64,000 bases of DNA. It comes from Aporrectodea caliginosa (taxonomy: Eukaryota; Annelida; Clitellata; Crassiclitellata; Lumbricidae). The stretch spans positions 310,501 to 374,500 of the forward strand of contig JACEVL010000208.1 of the NCBI GenBank assembly GCA_020284085.1, given 5' to 3'. This document shows, piece after piece, positions 10,979 to 42,842 of the stretch. Within the stretch, counting starts at the first letter, position 1. Each line of letters starts with the position of its first letter. The notes under the pieces are model-generated. The model was not told the origin of the DNA. It saw only the letters and a list, made by a program, of their open reading frames with translations, and did no database searches. Position numbers and translations under genes: made by a program.

Positions 10979-11190
10979 GGCGCGGTGGTGTAGGGGTATG
11001 TTCGGTGCCTTGCAGCCGGAGGTTTGCGGGTTCGAATCCACCGCAAGCCGCCGCGTAGGGACCCTGGGCAAGTCCTTCACTCGCAATTGCTCATGCGCTT
11101 CGGCGTGAAACTCCGATTCAGTGTCCGTGCTGTAGTCGGGGGCGCCTCTGAGTAGAAATCTTGAAGGGGCGCTATAACAAGTGCTCATAC
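10978..11190 (+). mobile_element. tRNA-derived SINE with L2-like tail
   Basis: The head (gggcgcggtggtgtaggggt...) carries an A-box-like GTGGTGTAGGGG and a B box GGTTCGAATCC about 40 bases on, as in a tRNA gene read by RNA polymerase III. The body includes gcgtagggaccctgggcaag and actcgcaattgctcatgcgc. The tail ends gaaggggcgctataacaagtg, resembling the 3' ends of L2-like LINEs in this window (reverse complement tatagcgccccttcaag at 11764). A second copy lies at 30600-30812 on the other strand. Confidence 0.85.
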
Positions 11191-11239
11191 ATACTTACAT
11201 ACATAAGCATGCGTGTATGCTTGCTTATAAGTAATATAA

Positions 11240-11272
11240 TAAATGTAATTAGTAAGTAAGTAAGTAAGTAAG
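11240..11272. repeat. (AGTA)n microsatellite
   Basis: Several agta units lie between the SINE and the mariner-like element. Confidence 0.7.
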
Positions 11273-11728
11273 CGTATTCTTTATTGAGAAGCATTAGCAA
11301 ACACACAGCACTGTACATGGCAAGATTAATACATTCAAACAAACAAACAAAAATTTATATACAACCAAAGAATTCAATGAGATACGTTAGTGTAGGCCTA
11401 CAGGTGGGCCAAAAAAGTAACCCCTTAGGTATTTTTGCTAATATTTTGGCCAAAAGTAAGAATCTTTAGGTCACGTTTTACAGGCTTAAAGGTAATTCAT
11501 ATCTACGTATAATAGCCAAATTTCACCGAAAAATTTCAAACAGAACAAAAGTTACATCAGTTTTAGTGAGTCCACCCACTGTTTTTTTATGGTTCAAAAA
11601 CGTAACGCAACAAAAAACAAAACAAAAAACGATTTTACTAAGTCACTTCTCAAATAATTGTTATCAAACAAACTTTATTATTGTTTCGCAACTTGAGTTC
11701 AATATGTCCACCACCAGTACCATACATT

Positions 11729-12590
11729 CATTCATTCATTCATTCATTCATTACGAAGTTTTATATAGCGCCCCTTCAAGGTTACTACTCAGGAGCGCTC
11801 CCGACCACAACACGGCTGAAAAGGACAGTTTTGAGGCAAGTATAGAAAGATTCAGAGTGGATTCTGGGATGCAAGCGCAGCGTCAAAGGAAGTCCGTTCC
11901 AGAGGGAGGGGCCAACCACTGAGAAGGCCCGATTCTGCTTAGTAGCTGTGCGGGCAAAAGGGACCATGAGCACGCCCCGCTCAGTAGAGCGGAGAGAGCG
12001 ACGACCCGGAGCACCCAAGGTAGGGCAGCAGAGGTCACTTAGATAGGCAGGGGCTAGGCCCAACAAGGACCGCCAGACCAAAGCGATGATCCGATACGAG
12101 AACCGCTGCAGTAGGGGGAGCCAATGAAGCACATCCTGCAGCATATAACCTGAGACGTGGCCAAATTTGGGGAATACGTCCGCAAAGGCGTGCAGCAGAG
12201 CGCAGGACCCGGTTCAGGCACCCCAACCGACCAGCTGGGAGGCCAACATAGAGTGAGCAACAGTAATCAAGTCGGACAGTGATAAAAGAGTGGATGAGTG
12301 TAGCGGTGGAGTCTGAAGTAAGTGAGCGAGCAACAGTGCGGAACTGACGTAACTGATAGTATGAATCACGGCAGAGGCGGTTACAATGCGGGGCAAAGGT
12401 TAACTCTTGGTCTAGTGTAACTCCAAGGTCACGGACAACAGAGGAAAACAACAAATTGAGGGAAGTCTGCAGCAATGGTGGATAGGTCTAGCTTCGCAAG
12501 CTGCTGCCGAGTGCCAAGCCAGATAAATTGAGTTTTTGATGGGTTGAGGCGCAGGCGGTTCGATGACATACATGTTCTGAGTCTATTTTT
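11729..12590 (-). mobile_element. L2/CR1-like LINE 3' fragment with (ATTC)n tail
   Basis: Minus-strand blocks, in order with frameshifts, are: SSVVRDLGVTLDQELTF, LDYCCSLYVGLPAGRLGC, LHWLPLLQRFSYRIIALVWR, LGLAPAYLSDLC, RSLRSTERGVL and FSVVGPSLWNGLPL. This is the thumb and C-terminal part of an L2/CR1-type reverse transcriptase. The 3' end is a cattcattcatt run at 11729-11752. The piece is 5'-truncated at about 12590, where mariner sequence resumes. Confidence 0.88.
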
Positions 12591-12712
12591 AAAGTGTCGA
12601 TGTCTTTGTTGATGGGTTCCAGAGGTAAATCTTCCCACGTCAACTTCAATGCGACCTTCAATTCTCTTATCGTTTTTGGCTTTGGTCGCAGATTGTGGTA
12701 TTTCTCCAGCAT
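12585..12712 (-). pseudogene. Mariner/Tc1-type transposase C-terminal remnant
   Basis: The minus strand reads LRPKPKTIRELKVALKLTWE, then DLPLEPINKDIDTLKN. This is the usual layout of the last 50 residues of Tc1/mariner transposases (LxxxPxxIxELKxAL..IWxxLPxxxI). The nested LINE cuts off its end. Confidence 0.65.
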
Positions 12713-13274
12713 ATCTCCCCTTACTTAATCTGTCAGATTTCCACAAATTTCGCTTAGAACTCCACATTTTGCACCTAAAAACCATTCGTTACTGTCTTTC
12801 ATTCCTAATTTTTGGTTAACAACCCTACTCTTTTGACATGTAAACCTTCCATGGAAAAAAACATAGATTCTGGCCCAAAAAACATAGATCTTGGAGGAAA
12901 AACATAGGAGTGGTAACACTGGTGACATCACAGTGACGTGCAGATACGCTGGTACCCCGTTTCTTTTCTAAATGATAATATTATGTATATGGCAATATCA
13001 AGTTTGTTTCATAACAATTATTTGAGAAGTGACTTAGTAAATGTTTTTTTGTTGCTGTTGGTTGCGTTACGTTTTTGAACCATCAAAAAATAGTGCGTGG
13101 ACTCACTAAAACTGATATAACTTTTGTTCTGTTTGAACATTTTCTGTGAAATTTGGTCATTATACGTAGATATGGATTATCTTTTAGACTGTAAAACGTG
13201 ATTTAAATATTCTTGCTTTTGGCCGAAATATTAGCAAAAATACTTAGGGGTACTTTTTTTGGCCCACCCTGTAT

Positions 13275-14084
13275 ATCAGAGGAACACGGAGGAGGAAGAG
13301 TTAGGGCTAGCCACAGAGGGAAAATGAAGAACTTAACCAAACAGCACGTAACGTATTCAAGTTACTGTTTCACATTAATTGCCAAACAAAAGAAACCCCC
13401 GAAAATAATGATACAATAGATTAAGCTGCTTCTTCAATCCGTTTAAATCGAATTTGCACCATCTAAGACGCCATCTTCTTAAAACCAAAAACGAACAAGA
13501 CAGAGAAAACTTTTACGTCACTAACTCCTGCACACCAAAGATGACGTTGACAAAGAAAGGGCCAATCACCAAAGGGTCGCTACAATTTGCCGTACTGCTA
13601 TTGGTGTAATTGACCGTTACGGAAAACGGGTAAAGGGTGCATTGTAACACTGATCCGTTGTGAGGCTCGGAGCTGACCCGAGTCTTCACACTATATCATC
13701 TCTAATATTCTTAGTTTTCTTTAATTTTCTTTAATTTCTAATTGTTTAGTTAAGATAGCTAAGAATTTATTGCCTAGTGTTTCACTTATCATAGTTGGCC
13801 GTAATGCATTATGTCAACTAATTTGTCCCAGGTGGCCCTGCGGGACCTTCGGCTCTTTTTGGGTCTCCTTGGCATACCGACAACTCTCGAAAACAGTTTC
13901 ATGTACTTTACGACCTGTATTTTAAATTGGTTGCCGAATAAAATATGTTATGTTATGATAATATATAATCATGGAACCGGGCGTCAATCACGGAATCTCT
14001 CCACTGTCTGCCATTCGGTGGGAGATGAAACAATTGTGATGTGACTATCTGATAGTGTGTGAGATTTCCTAGCGCAACATATTA
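13275..14084. other. No gene; possible decayed retroelement 3' end
   Basis: 13640-13965 ends in aaaatatgttatgttatg, a (TATGT)n tail like that of the LINE at 51979-54477, and contains tggccctgcgggaccttcgg. It may be an old LINE or SINE end. Nothing else was recognised. Confidence 0.35.
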
Positions 14085-14163
14085 GGGGGGTCCATAGTTC
14101 AATGGTAACATCACTGGCGTGAAGAGCAGTAGGTATAGCGGGATCGCTTCCCGCAACCCCCCA
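14085..14163 (+). other. tRNA-like sequence (tRNA pseudogene or SINE head)
   Basis: GGGGGT at the start can pair with AACCCCC near the end. A perfect 5-bp T-arm (GCGGG-ATCGCTT-CCCGC, 14138-14154) is present, and an A-box-like TAGTTCAATGGT lies 15 bases in. The anticodon stem is poor (4 bp ACTG/CAGT, enlarged loop) and the T loop reads ATCGCTT instead of TTCRANY. It is therefore probably not a working tRNA. Confidence 0.5.
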
Positions 14164-14164
14164 C

Positions 14165-15120
14165 TCCAAAGGTCCACTAAGCCATCATTCGCGAGATGGT
14201 GCGTTGGTAAAATGAGATGTAGGACGTGATGGGCGCCTTGCATGGCTGACGTATACAGTTAAAGGTTTTGCGCTGTAGGCACTCTGACATGACTAAGTGC
14301 TCGTGAATAAGCTCACGCAGTGGGCATACCTTGACATTTTATGGAGCTTATGATTAATGTTTACGATTTAACAAAATCCCTATGAAGGTTATGAATTTGA
14401 AACATTGTTTAAAGCAGAAGGCTGGCTTACAACAAACGACGAAGACGGAAAGCATGAACAGTCGACAGAACGTGGTACAAGAAAGACATCGGAGAGGCAA
14501 CAGATTGAACCATTACCAGGCACACGAAGATAATTATCCTAGTGAGCTCTAGGAAGAAAACAAGACATACGCAGGAGAGAGCGAGGACTTCAGCCGATGA
14601 GCGACTCATCAGCGCAAGGAAAACAATTGAGTGCCAGCCATGTAGGTCATTTTCAGACCTAACATACTTATATACAATCCCAGAAACTCATTGGGTGAAC
14701 CGACCTGCCATCTGTGTAAACAAAACGAATACTGAATGCCAGAGCTCTTAAATTCAAGTGCAAGTTTGTCAACGCACAAAACCATTGAACACAGAACTCG
14801 GAATTATTACTGAGACACTGTGTTATTTATAGGCATACTTTAAAAACAATGAATTAGTAGAAATTAAGACTTATCAAAAATTTAAGTAAGCCAAATCATC
14901 GTAGTTTTACCCATAACTAAAACACTATAATTATGTTTTACTGTTAAGGGACCATCATCTCAGTCCTTGTCTAAGGGCGCATAAAAGTGTACAGATGAAA
15001 CTAGAGTATAAGCTAGTATGACAATATAGCGGATATTGTAGCGGTCTATAGCCTACTGTGAAGGCGGATCTAGCTGCAGCTTGCCTTCTTCAGCTCAGGA
15101 GATGTAGGCTTATAATGCAT
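14165..15120. other. No gene seen
   Basis: The start may be the body of a SINE that follows the tRNA-like head. No conserved frame, long repeat or splice-bounded exon was found. Confidence 0.4.
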
Positions 15121-15123
15121 TAC

Positions 15124-15566
15124 TTACGAAAGGGCATTAACGTGAAGCTTCTCGGTTATGTGTCCGATGCAGTAAGAATTCTCAAAAGACAGATAAAACT
15201 TGTAGTTTTTCTTCAACATTTCAAAGCATGGATTGGTGAGTATCGTCCTATTAAAGTACTTTGGACATTTAAAAAGCCGCATCTACCATAAATGTCGAAT
15301 TAGATGAACTGGTTGAGCTCTCAGGCGTAGTTTAGACGACCATTATCGTCGATGCAATTGCTGACGAACATGGCAACCTTCTTCAAACGACCAACAGCGT
15401 AATTGCTTTCAGCAGAAACATCAGAATCCTCTGCGATCCAGGCAATCTGTACTATTCGAAATGTGGAATCCGTTCGATAGGTGGCTGTCCAGTTGACCAA
15501 TCCACTGAGTAGCTTTGGATTGAGTCGGTTGTGATAGGGCAGCTTAAGAAGCTGGGCTGAATCCAT
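15124..15566 (-). pseudogene. GT10 alpha-1,3-fucosyltransferase pseudogene
   Basis: GT10 enzymes move fucose from GDP-fucose to acceptor glycans in the Golgi. The minus-strand frame from 15566 has LLSGLVNWTATYRTDST, the family's FNWTMTYRRDSD-type block. It continues with GRLKKVAMFVSNC (KKVAWFVSNC-type) and RLNYA, then meets TGA where the family has Arg and TAA a few codons later. Next comes an IYGRCG-type block. After a frameshift it resumes with MLKKNYKFYLSFENSYC and ITEKLHVNAL, the donor-site motif of the family. Two stops and one frameshift break it. The N-terminal membrane anchor is absent. It ends 32 bp from the breakpoint of the segmental duplication. Confidence 0.85.
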
Positions 15567-16021
15567 TGCTGTATTAGGCTACTTGATATGATATGTGAAA
15601 CACCTACATACACCGCTAGATTGCATAGACTTATAATACTGCAAAAAAGGGTGATTCGCATAGTGGCTGGTGTTGCATACGGATCACATACTGCCCCACT
15701 ATAATTCTACAAGCTTAACATACTGAAATTCGAACAAATCAAGCTTTATCAAACTGGTGAATTCATGTACCGTTACGACCATGGCTTGCTTCCTGCTGTT
15801 TTCAAGGGCTTTTTAGTCTTGCTTCAGAAATACATTTCCATTCTACAAGAAACTCTAGTAATTATAGATAGGCCTACGTCTTTGCTCGTACTAACTCCCG
15901 TCTGTTCTCAATCATTCCACAAGGAATTAGGCAATCTCCTTCATTGGCATGGTTGAAAAAAACTGCGCACTTATTTGATTGGTGTTAATAATAATGTTTC
16001 TGGGTGAATCCTAATGTCTGT

Positions 16022-18241
16022 CAGGGGCAGACTGGCCCGCCGAGAAACCGGGAAATTTCCCGGTGGGCCCCCGGCCCCTGCTCAATTAAAATCGGCTGAC
16101 CATGCTTATGATCAGCACGTTAAATTGTACTTACTTACTTGCATGTCTTTTGCCTAAAGACGGGTAACATATGACGCCACATAATCTACATGGCTCTGGT
16201 TGGCATGTAAAGAATACATTCTTTATTGTAATCTGTACAATATCGGCTGGATGAGGCCCTATGCAAGTATGCATGGGGCGAACCCTCCCCACGCTCCTTC
16301 TGGTTGCATAGGCCTATCGGTGCCCCGCAAACCAGACCTACCCATTATGGCGTGCTGCCAGAACGGGCCACGGGCCTGGCTTGGCCGAGGTTTAGTTCTT
16401 TTCCTAACCCCAATAATGTGCTTCCCCACGTAGGTCTATGTAAGTCAGAAGGGGCCGGAGGGGTAGACAGACAGCATCAACAGGCCACGGAAGATTGACA
16501 TGATCTTGAATTAACTCTCACTCTCCGAGGGAGCAGCTAAAAGTTCCAAAGTGCAATAATCATCAACTCATAAAACGCGTGTATAGTCAATGAGTCATCC
16601 TCGATATGAGACCCAACATGCTGAACATATCCGTCGACACATTGGCACACATTCGGCCTATCAGGCAGCTCATCCCCCAAGAGTTTGTAGTAGGTTCTAT
16701 ATATCAAATTTCTAGCACAGTCGACAAATAAAGTTCTAAACCCAAATCACAGCGTTTTCGATAAGCATATAGGGCCTTATAGGCCTACGTGTTTAAAAAA
16801 TTGGCTTTCGCATTGGAGATCTGCATACTGGATTAAACTGCTATGCAAAGAAGACTATTTGGTATTTGCAAAATCAATTCACGTTCTTGAAATAAATAAC
16901 AGCAAACTGTTAGAAGTATAAAAATTAGCAAATTCAGAATTGGCCTATGCTATAGTCAAATGACACAGATGGTGCAATGTTAGACAACCAGTTATAGTTT
17001 GATATCACTGTTAAAGGTAATGCCTTTTTCTTCAGCCGATTGTGAGAGAGTATTCAGTCAAATGCATATCTCTGTAACACCTCTAAAAGAAACGGGTTGA
17101 TCGTTACATCTGTAAATGACTTACTAATGATTGGTGTAAATGGTCCACCTCTCGCCCTATGGCATGCTGAGAAGTATGTATTAGTTGGTTGAAGTCGGGC
17201 AAATATAGTGCCCTGCACAATGCTACATGCTTCCCAAGGACAGCTGAATGATCCAGTCATAGTTCTAAATTATTTGATTAATTAATGAAAATATCAATTA
17301 CTTTTCCTCTGTTTTCATTCATATCATGGCCACTTCAGTGGTTAAGTCATTTTTGTTATTAGATATTAATCTTCTTACTAATTAGGCTACAAAACTCAAA
17401 AGTTTTCCAATAAAAGTAGTCTACTGTATTCTTCATTGTTCAATTTTTGACACAGCTAAGGATCAAGTACGAACTATCACAATCACTACAATTTACGTAG
17501 GCCTATAGGCCTACTGGTTCCAGTTTTTTAAGAAATTCTAGTCTGGACATCCGGACATCGCCAATTTTTCAACCCCTCAGTTCAAATTTAACAATTCAAA
17601 CCTTGCAACAGAGTGTAGACGGCCAGGCTCATTTTCATGATTTCCTTAACCGACTCGCTACTGACCAACGAATCGTTGAACACTATTCAGTGCAGTTCAA
17701 AGGTCGACACACTGTTGAATACTATTACTTGTTTTCGTAACATTAGTAACGGTGTCACTGTTAGTCTGATACAACAAGAGGAGCAAAAACCAAACTTTTT
17801 CGGGAGTTTTTCCAATAGGTTTTTGGTTTTATTTGGTTTTTTGGTTTTTTGGTTTTTTGTTTCTAAGATTTTCCTATTTCGGATCATAAAACTCATAAAA
17901 ATGGCATAATACCGTTCAAATTAATCTGATGCATTTAAATGAAATGAATAGAACTGTAGAACCGTAGAATGTCATAAAATGAAGTGAACAAAGACCATAC
18001 CACAATTGCCGAGAGAGTTGAAGAGACGACATTTTTGGCATTTATAATTTTGAAATTTGTAAAAAAAAAAAAATTGCCGGTTTTTTAAGAAAAAAAACAA
18101 AAACAAAACAAAACAAAAAACCAAGCCTTTAACAGCCCTGGATACAACCGACTTAGGCTACGCCCCCAATCACCCACGCGTGATCGGGCCCTTATAGAGG
18201 AACTGTTTCCCGGTACTAATTCTCAGCCCAGTCCGCCCCTG
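16022..18241 (+). mobile_element. hAT-family DNA transposon relic with 8-bp target duplication
   Basis: The ends are CAGGGGCAGACTGG at 16022 and its inverse ccagtccgcccctg at 18241. ATGTCTGT flanks both sides (16014-16021 and 18242-18249). Copy B keeps the empty site with a single ATGTCTGT at 50344-50351. An 8-bp duplication and CAGGGG ends are typical of hAT. A transposase remnant lies at 17030-17215. Confidence 0.95.
17030..17215 (+). pseudogene. hAT transposase C-terminal dimerisation domain remnant
   Basis: The plus-strand reading SADCERVFSQMHISVTPLKE, then (after stops) LLMIGVNGPPLALWHAEKY, matches the hAT dimerisation block (..ADCERVFS..., LLMI..NGPPL...). Stops and a likely frameshift make it dead. 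Confidence 0.75.
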
Positions 18242-18589
18242 ATGTCTGTACATAATATTTACCTCCCACGCATATGTTCTTCTCCAATGGTTCATTTATT
18301 TTGGTTTTCCTAATTTAGTTAAGATTCTGATTAACCTAATTTAGTTAAGATTCTATCAAGTAATCGAAACTACCTACTGTCATACTTAGTAAGCATTTCT
18401 CGGCCGTTGCATCTTTTTGTTTAACTTGTACATACAGTAGGTGGCCCTACTTAGCGGGATTAATTATCCCTTCAGGGCCTTTCCTTGTGGCCATCTCCTA
18501 TTGACTGTGTATTTTTTGCAACTCTGTAATTGTTAAGCGATTGTTTGGTTTGGGTACAAAATAAATGATTTGATTTGATTTGAAACCAA

Positions 18590-20015
18590 ACACTTTACGC
18601 CAATCACACTCCTGGAGTCCTGGCGAACCCCAGTCTTATTGGCATAGGTGTAACTTTTGTGTGCTATGTGTCATAGCCTTATGATTTCATGTATTATTGT
18701 CAGTCCTTCATCGACCAATAACTGCATGCATTTAAAGGTCGGCATATGATGTCAGACATATAAAAATTTCAAAATTTCAAATGGAGTTCGGAGAGACCCC
18801 TAGGTCCACCTGGACCCCACACTTAGACATCTATTAAAATTAACCTAAGAAAAATTATGTAGACACAATTTTTTGTAAAGTTGACACACCTAAATAGTGC
18901 CACTATGATAATTGACACTTTCCTAAAAGAAATGGCTCGGAGTAGTGCGATATATAATAATTGCACGTTGGTAGGCCCAGTTCTCCAGATTTACCAGCTG
19001 CAACACCCTGTAAGTTTAAAGCTTAACACACCGAACGCAAAATAAGCAGCAATTAGGGACATTCGTCGTTTTTAGACGAATACAATAAGTGTCCATCAAG
19101 AAACTTATTAGGATAATTACTTAGAGGTATCAACTCACTTCAAAAAACTTAACGTTCTTTCGAAATAATAAACGTTTACCCGTATGTTACTCAAGTAAAA
19201 AAGGCATAAATTAGAGACATTGGTCGTTTTTAGACAAATACAATCGGTGCAAAACAAGAATCTTATTAGGATAATTAAATGCAGGCATCAACGTAGGCTA
19301 TTGTTCGCATTTGGTATTTCAAGTAAATGATCCAGTAAACGGTTGTTCGTCTTTTAAAAACTTCTCTGGTTTAGCCTTCGAAATATTATGACCGAAAGGC
19401 CCTATGACCCATATGACCTGTGAGCGGTATCCTTCGATATAAAAGACAAATAGACGTTTAATATTATTTAATGACACTTAAAACAAATAAAACACTCAAT
19501 AGTCTGTAAATTAATAAAAGAAGTCAATAATTGCGACATTAGAATAGATATCGTTAATTCGTTTTCATGGACGCACTAACAATTTTTAATATGACTGCAT
19601 TAGTTCAATCTTAATTAATTTATCAAGTTTATCGCGTGCATCGTTAGGATTCAGTTTAAATCGTTTCAATTCTATGATAATAATAGTCAGCTACGCGTTT
19701 AATTACTTGTAAAATGTAACTCTAGCTAATCTTTCATTTGTTGCAAATACTCCAGTTTCAAATTCGTGAATATTATTTTCAGTCGTAGTCGTACACTACA
19801 AGACGTCTAAGGCGCTACTCAAAGGCTAAGCGCATGGCACCAGCTTATTCAGTAGCGCTGCGTCGTATCAGAGAGCGCTGTCCATTGGAGGTCCGTGTCG
19901 ATTGCCAGAGGGACGAGAGAGAGAGGAGGAAGAGCGGATGGTTGTTGGGTTTCACTGAGGACGAGAAGACTTGGAAGGCGAAGGATCGGATGGGTTGGCT
20001 TCAGCAGAGTCGTCT
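18590..20015. other. Copy A flank and 3' region of cathepsin gene A
   Basis: 18590-19010 is present only in copy A and is unclassified; it ends with ccagctgcaacaccctgta. 19010-20015 matches copy B 50720-51762. No gene other than the cathepsin 3' end was seen. Most of 19800-20015 is the probable 3' UTR. Confidence 0.5.
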
Positions 20016-40260
<20,245 letters not shown>

Positions 40261-40744
40261 CTTTAATGAAAGAAGTCACAATTATTTATGTGAATTTTTA
40301 TGCAGATCATAAACTTAGCATAGCCAAAAGTTTTCATTAGCTAAATTGTTTGAATTTACATCACGAAAAATGAGTCCAACTGTTTGAAGCGGTTGACAAA
40401 TGTGTTTCAGGGCCGATAAGTTTCAGCTACGTAACACAAATGTTCAGATGCACATCTACATGCAAAATACGCACATACATTAACGCAAACGTATACAAAT
40501 GCATATATACACAAATACATACATACACAAAAATATATGCATTTGACGATTTAGGTCACTGGTCTGCCATGGATGGATTTCTGTGAGCAACTGTGGTGGT
40601 CAATCGCCAGAGGCGCTGAAATAGACCAGAATAAGGGCAGAAGGCGATGGGCGCCAGATGCCGTGATTGGTGGAAATTCACGCGGGAAATGAGGCGCTTG
40701 TAATGCTGCGTTGTGGTTGGTTGAAAAACGAGCGAAAACAAGCG

Positions 40745-40751
<7 letters not shown>

Positions 40752-40823
<72 letters not shown>
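40752..40823. repeat. (AT)n microsatellite
   Basis: About 35 AT units with one TAAT break. Confidence 0.96.
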
Positions 40824-40824
<1 letters not shown>

Positions 40825-40826
<2 letters not shown>

Positions 40827-42060
40827 GGGCAAATATATATTATAGCATATATTATATGCAAGAGTAGGTCTATTCTGAATTATAGAATGACGGAATTTAT
40901 ATGTCATATCTTTCAGTCAAGTAGTACTCTAGACTACGCCTCAATATAGCAAAGACAATTTGAAGCAACGATTCTGAGACTTTAAAAACTCACCATTGTG
41001 TTGGTTAAATGACGTTTCGGCTTTGACGTTTTCAGCACTGCTGAGGACACTGTTGAAAACGTTCCCTTATATGAACGCTTTTATACTTTATGTGGTTAGC
41101 ATGCGTCGTAAAACCGTTTCATTCTACAGGCTATAGCTTTGGTCAACAGTCAGCAATGCTATCAGCCGTGTTCTAAACGATGGCGCAGCTGATAGGCCTG
41201 ACCTAATTCTTGTGATCTAGTTCAAGTGTATCAAATCAATTAGTTATGACGGCTGTCAGAACTCATTGATTTGAAGTAGGCTTTTGACGTCAATAACTGA
41301 TTAAGGACCTTCAGAATTCACTCGGTTCGTGCTCTAAAGTCTAAAACAACAACAACTTAACGAAGAAATCCAGGCCTACAAAATAGCCTACCTATTTGAA
41401 CTTGAATAAACTAATGTCAGGTTCAACGATCGTCTCACAGACATCGAAAATAATGAATCAATCACTCGTGTGTCCTTATTTCATTGTCAATGCTTTTGCT
41501 GAATATATCAAATTTCATTCATGTTAAACATTATGAACATTATGTGAAGCTATCGCATAATTCTAATAAATTTTCACCCTAAGCTTCTTTAACATGTTGC
41601 TAACCTTCGGCTAGAAGTCCACTTGTCTAGGGATAAAGTTTTTGTCATCATTCGTCACTTCACCCTTTACAATCAGCGTTTCGCTTATTCCAATCTGTCT
41701 GCCTAGTAACATAAATAAACTCTTCTTTTGACACTCTGTAAATCTCCTGTTTGCGATGTTAACCGATAACAATCGTCACACATGAAAACTGGCAATCCGG
41801 GGGATTTTTTGTTCCAAGTAAACAAGTCCCATCTACCACAATCAGACAGTTCCGTGTGCCAGTTTGATCTTTGCTGTACAGAATATGTTGACTTAATAAG
41901 TTGGAACGATACTGACTGATGAGATCATCCACTTACAAGGCTATAAGCTTAATAGTTGTAATGGGTCTAATCCAGTGCTTAAAGTGTAAAAAAGAAGTGC
42001 CTGGACGCCCCTTACCTTTCCCTTCTCACTCCCACCTATCCCCCACCCCGTCCCCTTTTC
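40825..42060. other. Intergenic; no gene seen
   Basis: Unique sequence upstream of cathepsin exon 1 on its strand. It should hold the missing first exon and promoter, but I could not place them. 42062 begins caggggcgcaactag, a possible hAT-type end; no matching opposite end was found. Confidence 0.4.
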
Positions 42061-42479
42061 TCTCCAATCAGGGGCGCAACTAGAAAATTTGTCTGGAGGT
42101 GCTCATAATTTATTGCAGGCCCCGACGGCGTGAAGCCGCGAGTGCTGAAGGCACGAAGGCCTATTATAACGACTAGGGTGTCTGAGGGAGCGTCGTAAGC
42201 TCACTCAGCGGGGTCTAGGGCGGAGCCCCAGAAGCCAACGCATTTTGTAGCAGTTAATGTCAAATGGAGCACGTTAGTGACGTTATAGCCCCTTGTGATC
42301 TAGCTGTTTCTGAACGATAAAGTCATGAAAGCTTCAAAATGAAATTACTTTTCCAGGTTCCCAAACTAGCAGGATAAAAAATTCAAAGTTTTATTTTAAA
42401 AGAAACAGGTTTTGTCTTTACCTTTCGCCTTTCGGCTCTTTCACAAGTGTCTGATTAATTTTTGCAGTCAACGTCCAAT

Positions 42480-42770
42480 TCACTTACTTTCAAGAATAAT
42501 CTTTCTTTCGGGTTTTTGTAAATTGGCTAAGGATTTGTCCAGTGGTATAGCCGATGCTGCTACCTTGTTAGACGATATTCTCCGTAGTCTTTCCAATCGT
42601 ATGGCAGACACAGTTGTCCTCAGACGGTCAGACCTCAGATGACTTTCTGTGAGACAAAGAATAGAAAATGCTCGTTCTGCAGGACAAGGTGTGACTGGCA
42701 GGGCAAAGGCGTCGTCCAGCATATAGCCTAATGCAGAGTTGGCTAATTTTTTTATAACGAAACAATTCAC
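42480..42770 (-). pseudogene. hAT transposase C-terminal fragment
   Basis: The minus strand reads LPVTPCPAERAFSILCLTES, then HLRSDRLRTTVSAIRLERLR. This is the ..S.AERSFS.L...K..LRS......L..L.L dimerisation block of hAT transposases. It is a fragment only. Confidence 0.7.
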
Positions 42771-42842
42771 TTAGTTCCAAATGACATTCAACAATCTTCA
42801 GAGGATAGATCGATCAGAGCATAACCCTGTGAAGACATAACT

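Larger units (their letters stand above)
11401..13271. mobile_element. Mariner/Tc1-like element with long inverted repeats, split by an L2-like LINE
   Basis: The left end CAGGTGGGCCAAAAAAGTA follows TA at 11399-11400. The right end is its inverse (..TTTTTTTGGCCCACCCTG) followed by TA at 13272-13273. The arms pair over roughly 270 bp (11401-11690 against 13000-13271), including taagtcacttctcaaataat and its complement. Between the arms lie a mariner-type transposase C-terminus (12585-12712, minus) and a nested LINE (11729-12590). The element is dead. Confidence 0.85.
15598..18590 (+). mobile_element. LINE 3' end with (GATTT)n tail, interrupted by hAT
   Basis: 15598-16021 and 18242-18590 together match the 3' end of the LINE at 48545-50690, including QKRVIRIVAG, the tactgaaattcgaacaaatc block and a ttgatttgatttga tail. 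The insertion is part of the shared duplication. Copy A begins inside the LINE, which suggests the duplication breakpoint lies there or the 5' part was lost. Confidence 0.85.

Noticed and set aside
10886..11280. CRISPR-like or satellite array
   Set aside because: Only AT and AGTA simple repeats and one SINE; no spaced repeat units.
14085..14163. Functional tRNA gene
   Set aside because: The T-arm and acceptor are good, but the anticodon stem has only four pairs with an enlarged loop, and the T loop breaks consensus.
17054..17260. 68-residue minus-strand frame in the hAT element
   Set aside because: It is the antisense shadow of the hAT dimerisation block readable on the plus strand.
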